A stretch of DNA of 64,000 bases from CAZDWZ01 sp964509425 (GCA_964509425.1 CAZDWZ010000005.1:124001-188000), one strand, 5' to 3'; shown: positions 42,574-52,434, counted from the stretch's first letter. Notes: generated by a model from the sequence alone, not told the origin. A program made the numbers and translations.

Positions 42574-45140
42574 CCGAACAAGTCCAAACGGCTCCGGAAC
42601 GCCATCGCTTCGGCTACAAGCTGGCCGTCATTAGCGACGTCGGAAAACGACGAAGCGAGAATCAAGACGCTTACGCGTACGCGATCTCGCAAAAGGTGGC
42701 GCTCTACATGGTTGCCGATGGAATGGGCGGTGCCAGAGGAGGGGCAACCGCATCCGCGCTCGCCGTGAAGCACATCACGGAGAATGCCTTTGACGCCGGA
42801 CAGTCGATCGATCTCGAGCGGCTTCGCACGGCCATCGCAGGGTCAAACTCCCGCATCTACGCGCGAAGCCAAGAAGATCCAAATCTCTTCGGAATGGGAA
42901 CGACGATCGCAAGTCTGCTCGTTACCGGCGAGCGCGCGATAATCGCTCACGTTGGTGATTCAAGAGTCTATCGGCTTCGCCAGGGAGAATTTGCGCAGCT
43001 CACTCGGGACCACACACTCGTTCAAGAATTGGTCGATACCGGAACGATTCAAGAAAAAGAAGCTGCTCAGCATCCGATCGCTCACATGCTCACGCGCTCG
43101 CTCGGTCCTGCGGAGATCATCGGGGTGGAAGCCCGGATGGTCGACGAACCTCTCGTGGGCGGGGAACGTTTTCTCCTCTGCTCCGACGGGCTGTACAACC
43201 ATGTGGGGTTCGAGCAGCTAAAGGCAATTCTTTCGGAAGGCTCGACAGATCAAGCGGTCAAGGAGCTGATTGCCAAGGCGCTCGAAGGCGGCGGAAGCGA
43301 TAACGTGACGGCATTGGTCGTCGAGATTGCGAAGGAAGCGTACTCGGCGGCGAACCCCGACACCGGATTGTTGCCGGCTCCCGAAGGCGAAGTGGTGACT
43401 CGCGTCATTTCGCGAGAAGTACCCGAGGCAGTTGAAGACGAAGAAGCTCTGGGTGACCTGCCCTGGGAGAATGGCAAACAGTCTCACGAAAACGGCCATG
43501 ATCGCCACGATACCACCGGCTACATGAAGGCCGATGAGGTCTCGGCTTACGCGGCAGAACAACGGCAGCGCGCCGACAAGCCCAGTCTGCACGCGACGAC
43601 CCAAACGCTGCCCATAGTTACGCCGCGTTCGAACAAATCATTCGCGATGGGTGTATTGGCGCTTGGAGTCATCGCGGGTTTGGTCGTCGTCAGCCGCCGC
43701 CCGGAGAGGATGCCCGATGCGGCATCGAAGCCACCGATCACGATGGCTTCGAATACTCCTGATCCGGATCGAGATCCGTTGCCTCTGGAAACTCAAGAGC
43801 TTCCCCCGCCACGAGAGATCGAGACCGAGCCCGAGACAGACGATGAAAGGATAGCATGGAGCCCTGGCGCGAGCCCTGCGCCGACAGAGGCGGTCGAGCT
43901 TCTCCCAATCGAACCTGCGCCGACATCCGCGCCTCTGGAGCTTCCGGTTGCCGCAGAATCTCCGCTGACACTCGTTGGGCCGAACACGGTTCCAGCCACA
44001 CCGGAGTTGCTGCCCACCGCTCAGCCTTCAGGTCAGTCAGTCGTGGGGCCGCCGATGGAGAGGCCGACCATGGTCGCTTCCGCCGCCCCCTCACTGATAC
44101 CAACGCCGCCCTCAATTGAAGCGGCGACGCAAGTCGTTCAGCAAACTCTCGAGAATATTGCTCCGTCCGATCTGCGCATCGGCGAGATTCCTCTCACCGT
44201 CGTAACCGACGCATTTGCAATGAACATTCCTGCTCCGCCCCGGTTAGACGGAGCTGAGTTGGAGAAGATCCCCGAGCTGTCTGCCAACTCTCCGATCGTC
44301 TGGGAGCATGAGAGCCACAAGGCAGCAAAGATTCAGGCAGAAGACTTGGCGAGACGTGTCAACGGCGCTGAAAACGTCCGGCTCTCCAAAACGAAAATTT
44401 TCTCCGAAGACGAAAAGACAACGGCTGCGAGGGATAAGGATCTCACTCGCCGCCGAATCGCCGATCTCGACGGAAAGATTGCACTCCTTTTTGTCCCGAC
44501 GAAAGACGAAGCGCGTAAGCGCGGATTAGAGGTCGAGAAAGAGATTGCTTCGCTTCGGAAAGATATTCAGGCGAAGCAGAAAGATCTGGCAAAGTGGGAG
44601 AAGGTGCTGGGCTCCTGGAGACTCATTAAAGAGCAAAGCCTGACGATGGATTCCGTGCAGCTTGCCGATAGTGCGCAGAATTTCAGCCCCGAAATCAGAA
44701 AGTCGCGAGATGCATTTCAGAAAGCATCCGATGACTATATTGCTTCGCTTTCCCGATGGCAGAACCAGTCGCTCGATACGCAAGGAACGGCCCAGCTGGC
44801 GCAGCTTGGAAGAGAGGCAAAGGCGCGGAGATTGGAGCTTGAAAACAAAGTTCGCGCGGAAGTAAGCAAAGGTTGGCTCGAAGCGGACCGGCAGGTTGCG
44901 AGAATCCGCATCGAGCTTTTTGGACTTGAGCGGAAGAAGGATCTTCACGTGAAGTTCGGAGGGTATGTGAAGGGATATATCCCCACGAGTGGAAGCCCTC
45001 GCGTCGAACTCTACCGAAAATACTTGGGTGACCGCGCAAAGCTCTTGAAAGAGCTGAAGCGTCTCCAGAACGTCATGGACGACGACGCGGAAGTCGCCTA
45101 TCGCCTGCAAGAATTCTCCGCGACCCCTAAAAAGATCTAA
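42570..45140 (+). CDS. Membrane PP2C phosphatase with long coiled-coil C-terminus
   Basis: 856 residues, GTG start overlapping the SPOR gene. Residues about 15-255 are a PP2C phosphatase with all metal ligands (SENQDAY, VADGMGG, HVGDSRVYR, TRDHT, LLCSDGL, GGSDNVT). One TM helix lies at about 354-375. A Pro/Glu/Ala-rich stretch (about 380-520) and a Lys/Glu/Arg-rich coiled-coil region (about 575-850) would be outside the cytoplasm. It removes phosphate from Ser/Thr proteins; the coiled coil may tie the phosphatase to the cell wall. Possible antagonist of the kinase at 2.6-3.6 kb. No known family has this exact tail to my knowledge. Confidence 0.9.
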   Translation: MTEQVQTAPERHRFGYKLAVISDVGKRRSENQDAYAYAISQKVALYMVADGMGGARGGATASALAVKHITENAFDAGQSIDLERLRTAIAGSNSRIYARSQEDPNLFGMGTTIASLLVTGERAIIAHVGDSRVYRLRQGEFAQLTRDHTLVQELVDTGTIQEKEAAQHPIAHMLTRSLGPAEIIGVEARMVDEPLVGGERFLLCSDGLYNHVGFEQLKAILSEGSTDQAVKELIAKALEGGGSDNVTALVVEIAKEAYSAANPDTGLLPAPEGEVVTRVISREVPEAVEDEEALGDLPWENGKQSHENGHDRHDTTGYMKADEVSAYAAEQRQRADKPSLHATTQTLPIVTPRSNKSFAMGVLALGVIAGLVVVSRRPERMPDAASKPPITMASNTPDPDRDPLPLETQELPPPREIETEPETDDERIAWSPGASPAPTEAVELLPIEPAPTSAPLELPVAAESPLTLVGPNTVPATPELLPTAQPSGQSVVGPPMERPTMVASAAPSLIPTPPSIEAATQVVQQTLENIAPSDLRIGEIPLTVVTDAFAMNIPAPPRLDGAELEKIPELSANSPIVWEHESHKAAKIQAEDLARRVNGAENVRLSKTKIFSEDEKTTAARDKDLTRRRIADLDGKIALLFVPTKDEARKRGLEVEKEIASLRKDIQAKQKDLAKWEKVLGSWRLIKEQSLTMDSVQLADSAQNFSPEIRKSRDAFQKASDDYIASLSRWQNQSLDTQGTAQLAQLGREAKARRLELENKVRAEVSKGWLEADRQVARIRIELFGLERKKDLHVKFGGYVKGYIPTSGSPRVELYRKYLGDRAKLLKELKRLQNVMDDDAEVAYRLQEFSATPKKI

Positions 45141-45190
45141 ATCCCGGCAGTCTTGCATCGGTTAGAACATTTGATGTTCCCGGTTCTCCA

Positions 45191-45262
45191 CCTCAGCGTC
45201 CTCTGCGGTTGTATTTTTTCTATATTCTAGAGTCTTGGATGCAACAGCAGAGGACGCTGAGG
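45191..45262. repeat. Dispersed inverted repeat, copy 3
   Basis: Arms of 21 bases (45191-45211 and 45242-45262) match at 20 positions; AT-rich 30-base loop. Core CCTCTGCGGTTG/CAACAGCAGAGG is a variant of the CTCTGTGGTT core of copies 1 and 2. It lies about 50 bases after the PP2C stop. Confidence 0.8.
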
Positions 45263-45421
45263 ACGCAGAGAAATCGTCGAATAAGGAATTCGCCCGCTAC
45301 GCGTTATCGAGGGCGGGCTTGCCGCGCCGAAGCTGTAACGAAGGCGGGAGACTAGAGTTTCTCCCTGGATCTGATAAAAGCTATTCCCTCTAATTTACCT
45401 ATTAAGTTCGGGGGGCGCATC
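45263..45421. promoter_or_regulatory. Upstream region of purH
   Basis: About 160 bases between inverted-repeat copy 3 and the purH start, with a GGGGGGCGC stretch just before GTG 45422. The promoter should lie here; no box is convincing. Confidence 0.35.
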
Positions 45422-47041
45422 GTGTCTAAAGGCTTAGCGGTTATCAGTGTCAGCGATAAGACCGGCCTCGAGGAATTCGCAAAAGGCTTGTCGGATCTCG
45501 GGTATCGGATTCTCAGCAGCGGTGGAACGTCGAAGTTCTTGGACGGCGCGGGAGTAAAGGTCGATTCGGTCGATAGCTATACTCAACATCCGGAGATTCT
45601 GGACGGGAGAGTAAAAACCCTTCATCCCAAAATTCACGGAGGCATTCTTGCCCGAAGGGACCGCGATAGCGACCTTCGAGAACTGGAGGAAAACGGCATC
45701 CAGTGTATCGATTTCGTCGTCGTCAATCTCTATCCATTTTTCGAGAAGGTCGAGCAGGTCGAGCGAGCAGAAAACCCGCAACACGGGTCACTCCTAGAGT
45801 TCATCGACATCGGCGGTCCGACGATGCTTCGGGCGGCGGCGAAGAACTATCGCCATGTGGTCCCCATCTGCGATCCGGCCGATTATCCTCGCATACTTGA
45901 GAAACTAAAAAGTGATGGTGCGATCGACGAAACAACGCGGCGCTACCTCGCCGGGAAAGTGTTTCTCCACATGGCGGCGTACGACGGTGCGATCGCCCGG
46001 TATTTTTCCCTCTCTGAAAATCTTCTTGATGACGAAGGCAAGCCTCGCGCACTCGCGCCGGTCGAGCCTCTCATTCTGGAACGCGTGAGTTCCCTTCGAT
46101 ATGGCGAGAATCCGCATCAGCAAGCGGGACTCTATCGCCGATACGGAGCAGGTAAGGCGAGTGGGAAAACCGAGTCACCGTGGAAGGTGGTGCAAGGGAA
46201 AGAGCTCTCGCACAACAACCTTCTCGATTTCCATGCCGCGCTCGATCTCTATCTCGAAATGCTCCAAGGCATGAAAGAGACGTCGCCGGCCGTTGTTATC
46301 AAACATGCCAATCCTTGCGGTGCTGCTGTTCATAAGAACCCGCTCGACGCATTTATCTTGGCTCGCGACTGCGATCCGGTGAGTGCATTCGGAGGGATCA
46401 TCGTGGTCTCGGGAACCGTCGACGAGAAATTAGCGAAAGAAATCACGTCGAATTTTGTAGAGGTTGTGGTCGTTCAAGACTACACCCCGGAGGCGGCAGA
46501 GGTTTTTGCGAAGAAGAAGAATGTTCGCCTCATCGTTGCCGACTACGAAACCTATCTGCGTAGCCGGAAGCCGCACCGTCTTCAAATCCGCGCGTACCTC
46601 GATGACTTTCTCGTACAGTCTTTCGACGCGAAGACCGTGCTTCCGAGCCAGGTCGAGATCGTCACCGCTTCAAAGCCCACCGAGCGACAGCTTTTTGACA
46701 TGAACTTTGCGTGGATGGTCTGCAAGCACGTGAAGTCGAATGCGATAGTTCTCGCGAAAAACGGTCAAGCGATCGGCATCGGTGCCGGACAAATGAGCCG
46801 CATTGACGCGGCTCGGATTGCTGTTGAGCGCGCCAAGGCCCACGGTTTTTCACTCGAAGGGGCGGTTGCGGCAAGCGATGCATTTTTGCCATTCCCCGAT
46901 ACGCTAGAGATTCTCAATGAAGCGGGCATTGTTGCTCTTGCTCAGCCCGGCGGCTCGGTGAAGGACGAGGACGTGATCGCATCGGCAAACTCGCGGAACG
47001 TGGCGATGGCATTCACCGGCGAGCGTCACTTTCGGCACTAG
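45422..47041 (+). CDS. purH: Bifunctional AICAR formyltransferase / IMP cyclohydrolase
   Basis: 539 residues, GTG start. The N-terminal MGS-like IMP cyclohydrolase domain (SVSDKTGLEEFAKGL ... ILSSGGTSKFL) is followed by the AICARFT domain with KHANPCGAA and the GAGQMSRIDAARIA block. It catalyses the last two steps of IMP synthesis and uses the 10-formyl-THF pool fed by glyA. Its stop codon lies inside a 14-bp palindrome (47033-47046). purD follows after a hairpin-rich spacer. Confidence 0.97.
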   Translation: MSKGLAVISVSDKTGLEEFAKGLSDLGYRILSSGGTSKFLDGAGVKVDSVDSYTQHPEILDGRVKTLHPKIHGGILARRDRDSDLRELEENGIQCIDFVVVNLYPFFEKVEQVERAENPQHGSLLEFIDIGGPTMLRAAAKNYRHVVPICDPADYPRILEKLKSDGAIDETTRRYLAGKVFLHMAAYDGAIARYFSLSENLLDDEGKPRALAPVEPLILERVSSLRYGENPHQQAGLYRRYGAGKASGKTESPWKVVQGKELSHNNLLDFHAALDLYLEMLQGMKETSPAVVIKHANPCGAAVHKNPLDAFILARDCDPVSAFGGIIVVSGTVDEKLAKEITSNFVEVVVVQDYTPEAAEVFAKKKNVRLIVADYETYLRSRKPHRLQIRAYLDDFLVQSFDAKTVLPSQVEIVTASKPTERQLFDMNFAWMVCKHVKSNAIVLAKNGQAIGIGAGQMSRIDAARIAVERAKAHGFSLEGAVAASDAFLPFPDTLEILNEAGIVALAQPGGSVKDEDVIASANSRNVAMAFTGERHFRH

Positions 47042-47240
47042 TGCCGTGGCAACTAAGCGATCGGCGGTCAGCCGATTACTTTGTTCGGCACCGCTCGGCG
47101 TAGCCGAGCCAGCAAAATCCAGTGCTCCGGCATCGGGGAATACAGTGCCGAAGGCACGATTATTCGCCCATAATTTACTTGTCGGAGCACTAGTTGCGCG
47201 AACGGCGTGAGATAAAGAGGGAGAGAAAGAAGGGAAGACT
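47042..47240. other. Hairpin-rich purH-purD spacer
   Basis: 199 bases. The stems seen are ATCGGC/GCCGAT (47060-47076), GCTCGGC/GCCGAGC (47093-47109, three-base loop), and an outer 9-bp pair AGTGCTCCG (47121-47129) with 47183-47191 that encloses GTGCC/GGCAC (47145-47157) and ATTAT/ATAAT (47159-47174). A nested fold close to purD may regulate it or be a repeat element. No T-run follows, so no ordinary terminator. Confidence 0.5.
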
Positions 47241-48503
47241 ATGAAAATTCTGATCGTCGGTTCGGGGGCGCGAGAACACGCGCTCGCTTGGAAAATTGCT
47301 CAAAGCCCACTTACTCCCGAATTATATTGTGCGCCGGGAAACGCCGGAACGCGACTTGTTGCTACCAACATTCCCATCAAGGAAACAAACCTCGGCGCGC
47401 TCGCGGTTTGGGCCGTTGAAAACAAAGTAGATCTCACGATCGTGGGCCCAGAAGCTCCGCTTGCGGAGGGAATTGTCGATCTTTTCCAAGAACATGGGCT
47501 GAAGATTGTTGGTCCGGTTCGAGCTGCTGCCAGAATGGAAGCATCGAAAAGCTTCGCCAAGGAAGTGATGCTGAAGGCAGGAGTGAATACCGCAAAGGGC
47601 GCGGTGTTTGAAAATTTCGAAGAAGCCAAGGCTTACGTTGAAGAGCAAGGTGCCCCGATAGTTGTAAAGGCCGACGGTCTTGCGTCCGGGAAAGGGGTCG
47701 TCGTCGCTCAGACGGTGGCAGAAGCAATTGATGCTCTCCACGAGTTCATGGTGGATGGAACGCACGGTGCGTCGGGTACTAAAGTCGTCGTAGAACAGTG
47801 TTTGTTTGGCGAAGAGGCTTCGGCCATTGCTCTCGTTGATGGAGTCACGGTCCTCCCACTCGTCGTCAGCCAGGACTACAAGCGAGTCGGCGACGGAAAC
47901 ACCGGGCCGAATACGGGCGGTATGGGTTCAATCTCTCCAACTCCCGTTCTCTCGGATCTTCGCGTCGAAAAGCTCGTCGATGAGATTTTTGTTCCGACCC
48001 TGCGAGAGCTTGCCTCGAGAGGGATAAAATACACGGGCTTTCTGTACGCCGGGATTCTCGTGGAGAAGTCCGGCGCGACGAAGGTGCTGGAGTTTAATTG
48101 CCGCTCGGGGGATCCGGAAACTCAAGTGCTCATGATGCGACTCCGTTCGGATATCGTTCCGGTATTCGAGGCTCTGGTCAATCAGACCTTGGCCTCCATT
48201 GAACTCCAATGGAAGCGAGAAGCGGCAACCTGCGTCGTAATGGCGTCTCGCGGATATCCGAAGGAGGTCGACGACGGAAAAACGATCAACGGTCTCGCAA
48301 ACGTCACCGATCCGATTCAAGTCTTCCATGCGGGTACCCTCCCGGATATCGAAGATGAATCCCAAGTGCTCACGAAAGGCGGTCGCATCCTTTCGGTCGC
48401 GGCGCTTGGCGAGAGCGTCGAAGATGCAGCCGCGATGGTGTACGACCACATCGGGAAAATTTCGTTCGACGGCGTTCAATACCGAAAGGATATCGGGAGC
48501 TGA
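47241..48503 (+). CDS. purD: Phosphoribosylamine-glycine ligase
   Basis: 420 residues. VGSGAREHALAW start, the ATP-grasp region with KADGLASGKGV and the GGMGSISP block are intact. It joins glycine (a product of glyA) to phosphoribosylamine, an early step of purine synthesis. ATG lies after a GAAGGGAAG site. Its 3' end overlaps the convergent membrane-protein gene by 28 bases. Confidence 0.97.
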   Translation: MKILIVGSGAREHALAWKIAQSPLTPELYCAPGNAGTRLVATNIPIKETNLGALAVWAVENKVDLTIVGPEAPLAEGIVDLFQEHGLKIVGPVRAAARMEASKSFAKEVMLKAGVNTAKGAVFENFEEAKAYVEEQGAPIVVKADGLASGKGVVVAQTVAEAIDALHEFMVDGTHGASGTKVVVEQCLFGEEASAIALVDGVTVLPLVVSQDYKRVGDGNTGPNTGGMGSISPTPVLSDLRVEKLVDEIFVPTLRELASRGIKYTGFLYAGILVEKSGATKVLEFNCRSGDPETQVLMMRLRSDIVPVFEALVNQTLASIELQWKREAATCVVMASRGYPKEVDDGKTINGLANVTDPIQVFHAGTLPDIEDESQVLTKGGRILSVAALGESVEDAAAMVYDHIGKISFDGVQYRKDIGS

Positions 48504-50047
48504 GCTCCCCCTTCGAGTGAGCGGCCGTCGGGTTCGGGTTGCGGAGCCTGATGCTGGTTATCCGGAATCCCACCCGCTTCATTGAGGCCGATTCCGCGGC
48601 GGCAATCGGGGCTGTTCCGTCGCTCGAAGATCACCGCTGCCGTTCCCTCGAATATCTTCTGCCAGCATTGCTGCTTTCTGAAGAACTCAAGTGCCCTCAG
48701 GCGATATCGGGCGACGAGTGCCAGATCGAGTTGATACTCATCCAGCAATTGATTCCAATTCCCAGACGGTGAAAGGTATTTGTTTACGTAGTCGTCGAAA
48801 AGCTGCGGCGGATACGCCGTTCCCGCTCTCCCATCTATGAACACCGGGATTCTCCCGGCAGCGTGAAGTATAATAAACGCTCCGAAGTTCCATTCATTGA
48901 AGATTCGTTCTCCCGGGTGATGCTGCAGGAGAAACGCGATTTCAGCTTTGGGATCCATCTCCGGAGCCCAATCGATTTTGCCGTTCATCCGATACCGGAC
49001 GAGGAAGGGGAGCAACACGCACGACAGCGCCAATGCGAGGTAAAACCGGCCCCCGATGGGTTTCGCTAGGGCGGTTGAGAGATGGTTCGTTACATTCAGC
49101 CTTCGAACAAACGGCGAGAGGAAAAGTGCAACGGGCGGCATCGCGAGAATGACAAAAAGGGAGAGATGTCGTTGATGCTGTAAACCAAGCACCAACCAGA
49201 AAAGGCCCTGAATTAGCAGGGCACGGATTCCTCTGTTTTTGAAGATTGAAAGCGAAAGCAAAAATCCGGCAATAAGCGCCGACATCAGCAAAGAGTCAGA
49301 CCAACGGAAGGCATTCCATTCCGTGATAAATGGAACCGACGGATGATCGACCGAACGGAGCACTGCTTCCCAAATGCGAAAACCCAACGGAGTGCAGAGC
49401 GGAGCGAATAAAATTCCGAGAAGACCGAGTATACTCCCAAAAGAACGCTCGCTTTGAAGCACCTTCCAATTGCACAGTACGAATGTTCCGGCTGCCACCC
49501 ATCCGGCGGGAAAGCCGCCATGCGTGTTGGCCCAGAGGAGTTGGATTCCAGCGGCACACAACAACTTCTTTCTCGTCGACCATCCAGGATGGAGATAAAT
49601 GAGGTTCACGAGTGCAAGAAGGAAAAGCGAGAACGCCTGCGGCGAGATTGCAAGCGGGTTATCCGGCGGTTCATAGGTGAGGAGCGCGCATCCTGCGAGG
49701 AGCGAAGTGAACAGGATGCTGATTCCTTCCGCTCCCGCAACACTCGCCATCGCTGCGCCAAGACCGAAACAAACGGCGCCGAGTGCTATCCCGGCGACGA
49801 CGAGTGCTCCGAGTCCACCTGTGCTAAAGAGAAGCCAGCTTCCGATGTCCCACATCCACGAGAGATTGAACCAGGGGTAGCCGTTGGCCGTAAAGGACCA
49901 AGGGTCGGTGGTTGGGACCGATCCGCTTGCCGTTATGAGTTCCCCGGCTCGAAGGTGCCACCCGAGGTCGTGATGCACGAGAAATAGCGAAGGTGCGAGT
50001 CCAAACAACAGAAGCCACAGGAGAGTGCAGGTAATTGTTATTCTCAT
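48476..50047 (-). CDS. Polytopic membrane protein, GT-C-like
   Basis: 523 residues with about ten TM helices. An early HHDLGWHLRAG block with DPWSF and NLSWMWD nearby is typical of uncharacterised membrane proteins related to lipid-linked sugar transferases, where acidic residues near the first loop bind the donor. The C-terminal part (about 370-480) is soluble and includes IFNEWNFGAFI and FIDGRAGTAYPP. It would use a polyprenyl-phosphate sugar or act as a flippase/transfer factor. It is the last gene of the minus-strand glycan run, six bases after the previous gene. Confidence 0.7.
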   Translation of the reverse strand: MRITITCTLLWLLLFGLAPSLFLVHHDLGWHLRAGELITASGSVPTTDPWSFTANGYPWFNLSWMWDIGSWLLFSTGGLGALVVAGIALGAVCFGLGAAMASVAGAEGISILFTSLLAGCALLTYEPPDNPLAISPQAFSLFLLALVNLIYLHPGWSTRKKLLCAAGIQLLWANTHGGFPAGWVAAGTFVLCNWKVLQSERSFGSILGLLGILFAPLCTPLGFRIWEAVLRSVDHPSVPFITEWNAFRWSDSLLMSALIAGFLLSLSIFKNRGIRALLIQGLFWLVLGLQHQRHLSLFVILAMPPVALFLSPFVRRLNVTNHLSTALAKPIGGRFYLALALSCVLLPFLVRYRMNGKIDWAPEMDPKAEIAFLLQHHPGERIFNEWNFGAFIILHAAGRIPVFIDGRAGTAYPPQLFDDYVNKYLSPSGNWNQLLDEYQLDLALVARYRLRALEFFRKQQCWQKIFEGTAAVIFERRNSPDCRRGIGLNEAGGIPDNQHQAPQPEPDGRSLEGGAQLPISFRY

Positions 50048-50053
50048 AGAGCA

Positions 50054-51874
50054 CTACTCACAGAACTTTTGAATGGCCTCAGCCTGCTTGAATTGTTTAA
50101 GCTCCCACAATCCGCTCCGGCTTCTCCATACCGTTTCTGTCAGCGTCTCGTACCAATCCGGTTTCGGGAACCGGAATGAGGTCGACCAGATTAAAAAATC
50201 GATTCGAAAGTCCTTGAGGAGCTCGCAGACTGAGTAAGTCGCAATGACTTGCTTTTGGCTTTCGCAGTATTGCGCCCGCTTGATTAACCGGTCGGTCCAG
50301 GTGAGGGTGAATATATCTCCAGGGAGCTCCGGTTGCTCGGTCACGCAGGGCCAGAGAAGCTGCGTTTTTCCGGAATACAGCCATCCGGCTGCGAGCTCTC
50401 GCTTTATGCTTTCGGTATCAGATATCTTCTTCAGAGAAATCCAATCCTGATGGAGTACCGGCCTCTTGAGCATCGAGGTTATGAACGTTGGAACCTTTGA
50501 CACCGAGAACTCCGGGCTCAATGTTGTGCTGAATGGGTCTACAACCGACATCGCCGCGACTACCGAGCCCTCAGGAATAAGCTGCGGCGCGGCTTGAATG
50601 AGTTCTTTGGACTCCGATGGCGAATCTACGGGGAGGAATGTTCCGTAGACGGTCCGCGAAACCGTCGCCGCGAAGACCAGGACGATGAGAGAACTGTAGA
50701 CAAAATACATCGGCCTGAGAAACTTTTGTCTGGAAAGAAACTCGAGAAACATCAGGGTGAAGATACCACTGACCAGAGGATGGAGATATTTCGTGGGTAT
50801 TTGATAAGGCGTGAGACTCTGTCTCAGAAGCGGTTGGAGATTCATCAGCACCGTTTCTCCAACGAAGCAGGAAAAGAGAACGGCCACTGCAAAATAGGTC
50901 GCCGGAGCGCTCCTGAATCGAAATAAAAGGTAGGCCGCCAGGCAAGCCAAAAAAAACAGCATTGGAGAGAAAAACCAGACTTCCGCAAAGAGAGGAGAAG
51001 CGACGAGATCCATCATCTCCTGACGGCGGAGGAGGAAAAGTCCCATACCGCCGATGAGAAGGTGGCCCAGAGAGAAAAACAGCATTCGGTTGAGGACTGT
51101 CTTCGCTGCGGCCCCGAGCTTTCGTGTCCTCATACTATCAAGAACCAAGAGCTGAAGAGCGATCGCCATCGCCGATGCCCACGCGAAAATATAACAATAG
51201 AGGAGCAACGCGGTCGAACATCCAAGAAGGAGCCATCGAACGTTTCGGTTCCGGTCAGGAAGATTTGCTGAAAGGCAAATTGAAGCGAGAAGCCAAAGAC
51301 TCCACAAAAACGGGAGGTAACTCACCTGCGTATACACCCCGCGATGCACGGGAAGGCTGTAATCGACATATGTTGCGGGAACCAGGGCCGGCCAAAATGG
51401 CAGAGAAAAATCGAAATATTGACTGGGTATGAGCAAGCCCGGAAAAGCAAGGAGAATCACCGCGGCCACTTCTGCGCCGAGCTGTATCCGAAATATGCCG
51501 CGGAAAAAGAGCGAAACGAGCACATAGGAGATGAGCCCGACGAAGAAATCGAGAAAAAGCCCAAGAGCAACCGGGCCCCAGTGAAATGCGGCGGCCATCC
51601 ATCCCGCACCGTAGTCAACAACAGCATTCGGATATCGTGTCAGGAATGAACGCGTAGTTTCTTTCCCTCCATGCTCGAAGTAAATCGACTCCGGAGAGCG
51701 AAGCTCGTAGGCATCAAACGGGAGCCGGAGATAAACAGATTCATCGATATGAACGAAATCAATATCGAACTCGCCGTTCTGCCAGTAGCGAACGAGTGCC
51801 GGTAGGAGAAGGAGGGATGAGAAGAGGACGGCTCTGAGGAAAAATCCGCACCTGCCGAAAGAGCTCCCCTTCAT
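50054..51874 (-). CDS. Polytopic membrane protein, GT-C-like (paralogue A)
   Basis: 606 residues with about ten TM helices and a soluble C-terminal portion. An acidic pair in the first periplasmic loop (FVHIDESVYLRLP) fits GT-C enzymes. The RGVYTQVSYLPFLWSLWLL segment and CYIFAWASAMAI segment each have counterparts in the plus-strand gene at 59225-60955, so the two are paralogues. Substrate unknown. Start ATG 51874 is four bases after the preceding gene's stop. Confidence 0.7.
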   Translation of the reverse strand: MKGSSFGRCGFFLRAVLFSSLLLLPALVRYWQNGEFDIDFVHIDESVYLRLPFDAYELRSPESIYFEHGGKETTRSFLTRYPNAVVDYGAGWMAAAFHWGPVALGLFLDFFVGLISYVLVSLFFRGIFRIQLGAEVAAVILLAFPGLLIPSQYFDFSLPFWPALVPATYVDYSLPVHRGVYTQVSYLPFLWSLWLLASICLSANLPDRNRNVRWLLLGCSTALLLYCYIFAWASAMAIALQLLVLDSMRTRKLGAAAKTVLNRMLFFSLGHLLIGGMGLFLLRRQEMMDLVASPLFAEVWFFSPMLFFLACLAAYLLFRFRSAPATYFAVAVLFSCFVGETVLMNLQPLLRQSLTPYQIPTKYLHPLVSGIFTLMFLEFLSRQKFLRPMYFVYSSLIVLVFAATVSRTVYGTFLPVDSPSESKELIQAAPQLIPEGSVVAAMSVVDPFSTTLSPEFSVSKVPTFITSMLKRPVLHQDWISLKKISDTESIKRELAAGWLYSGKTQLLWPCVTEQPELPGDIFTLTWTDRLIKRAQYCESQKQVIATYSVCELLKDFRIDFLIWSTSFRFPKPDWYETLTETVWRSRSGLWELKQFKQAEAIQKFCE

Positions 51875-51878
51875 TCGG

Positions 51879-52301
51879 TCAGGGTTTGTTTAAACTATTC
51901 ACGGCCCGGAGAAACTCGGAGTGGAGCCGATAATAGCCGGATTCATCGTAAGGTTCGGACGCAAGTGCGAGGCACACGGATCCGGAAGAAAAATTTGTCA
52001 TCTCCCGCCAAGTGAGGGGCGGAAGGTAGAGTCCATAATACGATCGATTCAGATGATAGGTTTGCTTGATTGAACCGTTGTCGAGGTGAACATCGAAGCT
52101 GCCGGACATCGCGATCAACAGTTGGTGACAAGAGCGGAGAGCATGGCCGGCGCGCTCGGATCCTCCGGGCACGTCGTAGAGATAGAAGACACGTTTGATC
52201 TCGAAAGGAATCTGATTCATTCCCTCGACGACACTGAGGGTACCCCGAGGATCTTCAATTCTCGGAAGCTTTAATAACTGAATTTCACCTTGGGTCGACA
52301 T
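51879..52301 (-). CDS. Sugar 3,4-ketoisomerase, FdtA/WxcM type (cupin)
   Basis: 140 residues from the Met at 52301 (an upstream Met at 52328 is in frame). Single cupin with DPRGTLSVVEG, FEIKRVFYLYDVP, RAGHALRSCHQLL (metal/active-site His region) and PPLTWREM. FdtA-type enzymes move the keto group of dTDP-6-deoxy-4-ketohexose from C4 to C3, giving the substrate of the aminotransferase encoded just upstream. Length and motifs are complete. Confidence 0.88.
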   Translation of the reverse strand: MSTQGEIQLLKLPRIEDPRGTLSVVEGMNQIPFEIKRVFYLYDVPGGSERAGHALRSCHQLLIAMSGSFDVHLDNGSIKQTYHLNRSYYGLYLPPLTWREMTNFSSGSVCLALASEPYDESGYYRLHSEFLRAVNSLNKP

Positions 52302-52434
52302 GGGTCCTTTCTCGTTTACAGTCTTCACGCGCTCCGTTCAGGAAATAATCCATTAAACTGTGCCTTGCACTGTTTTCCCGTGGTGAACGGAACACTGGGC
52401 ATTTCCTGGCTCGGCTTCGCCTCGCGTGCCGCAG

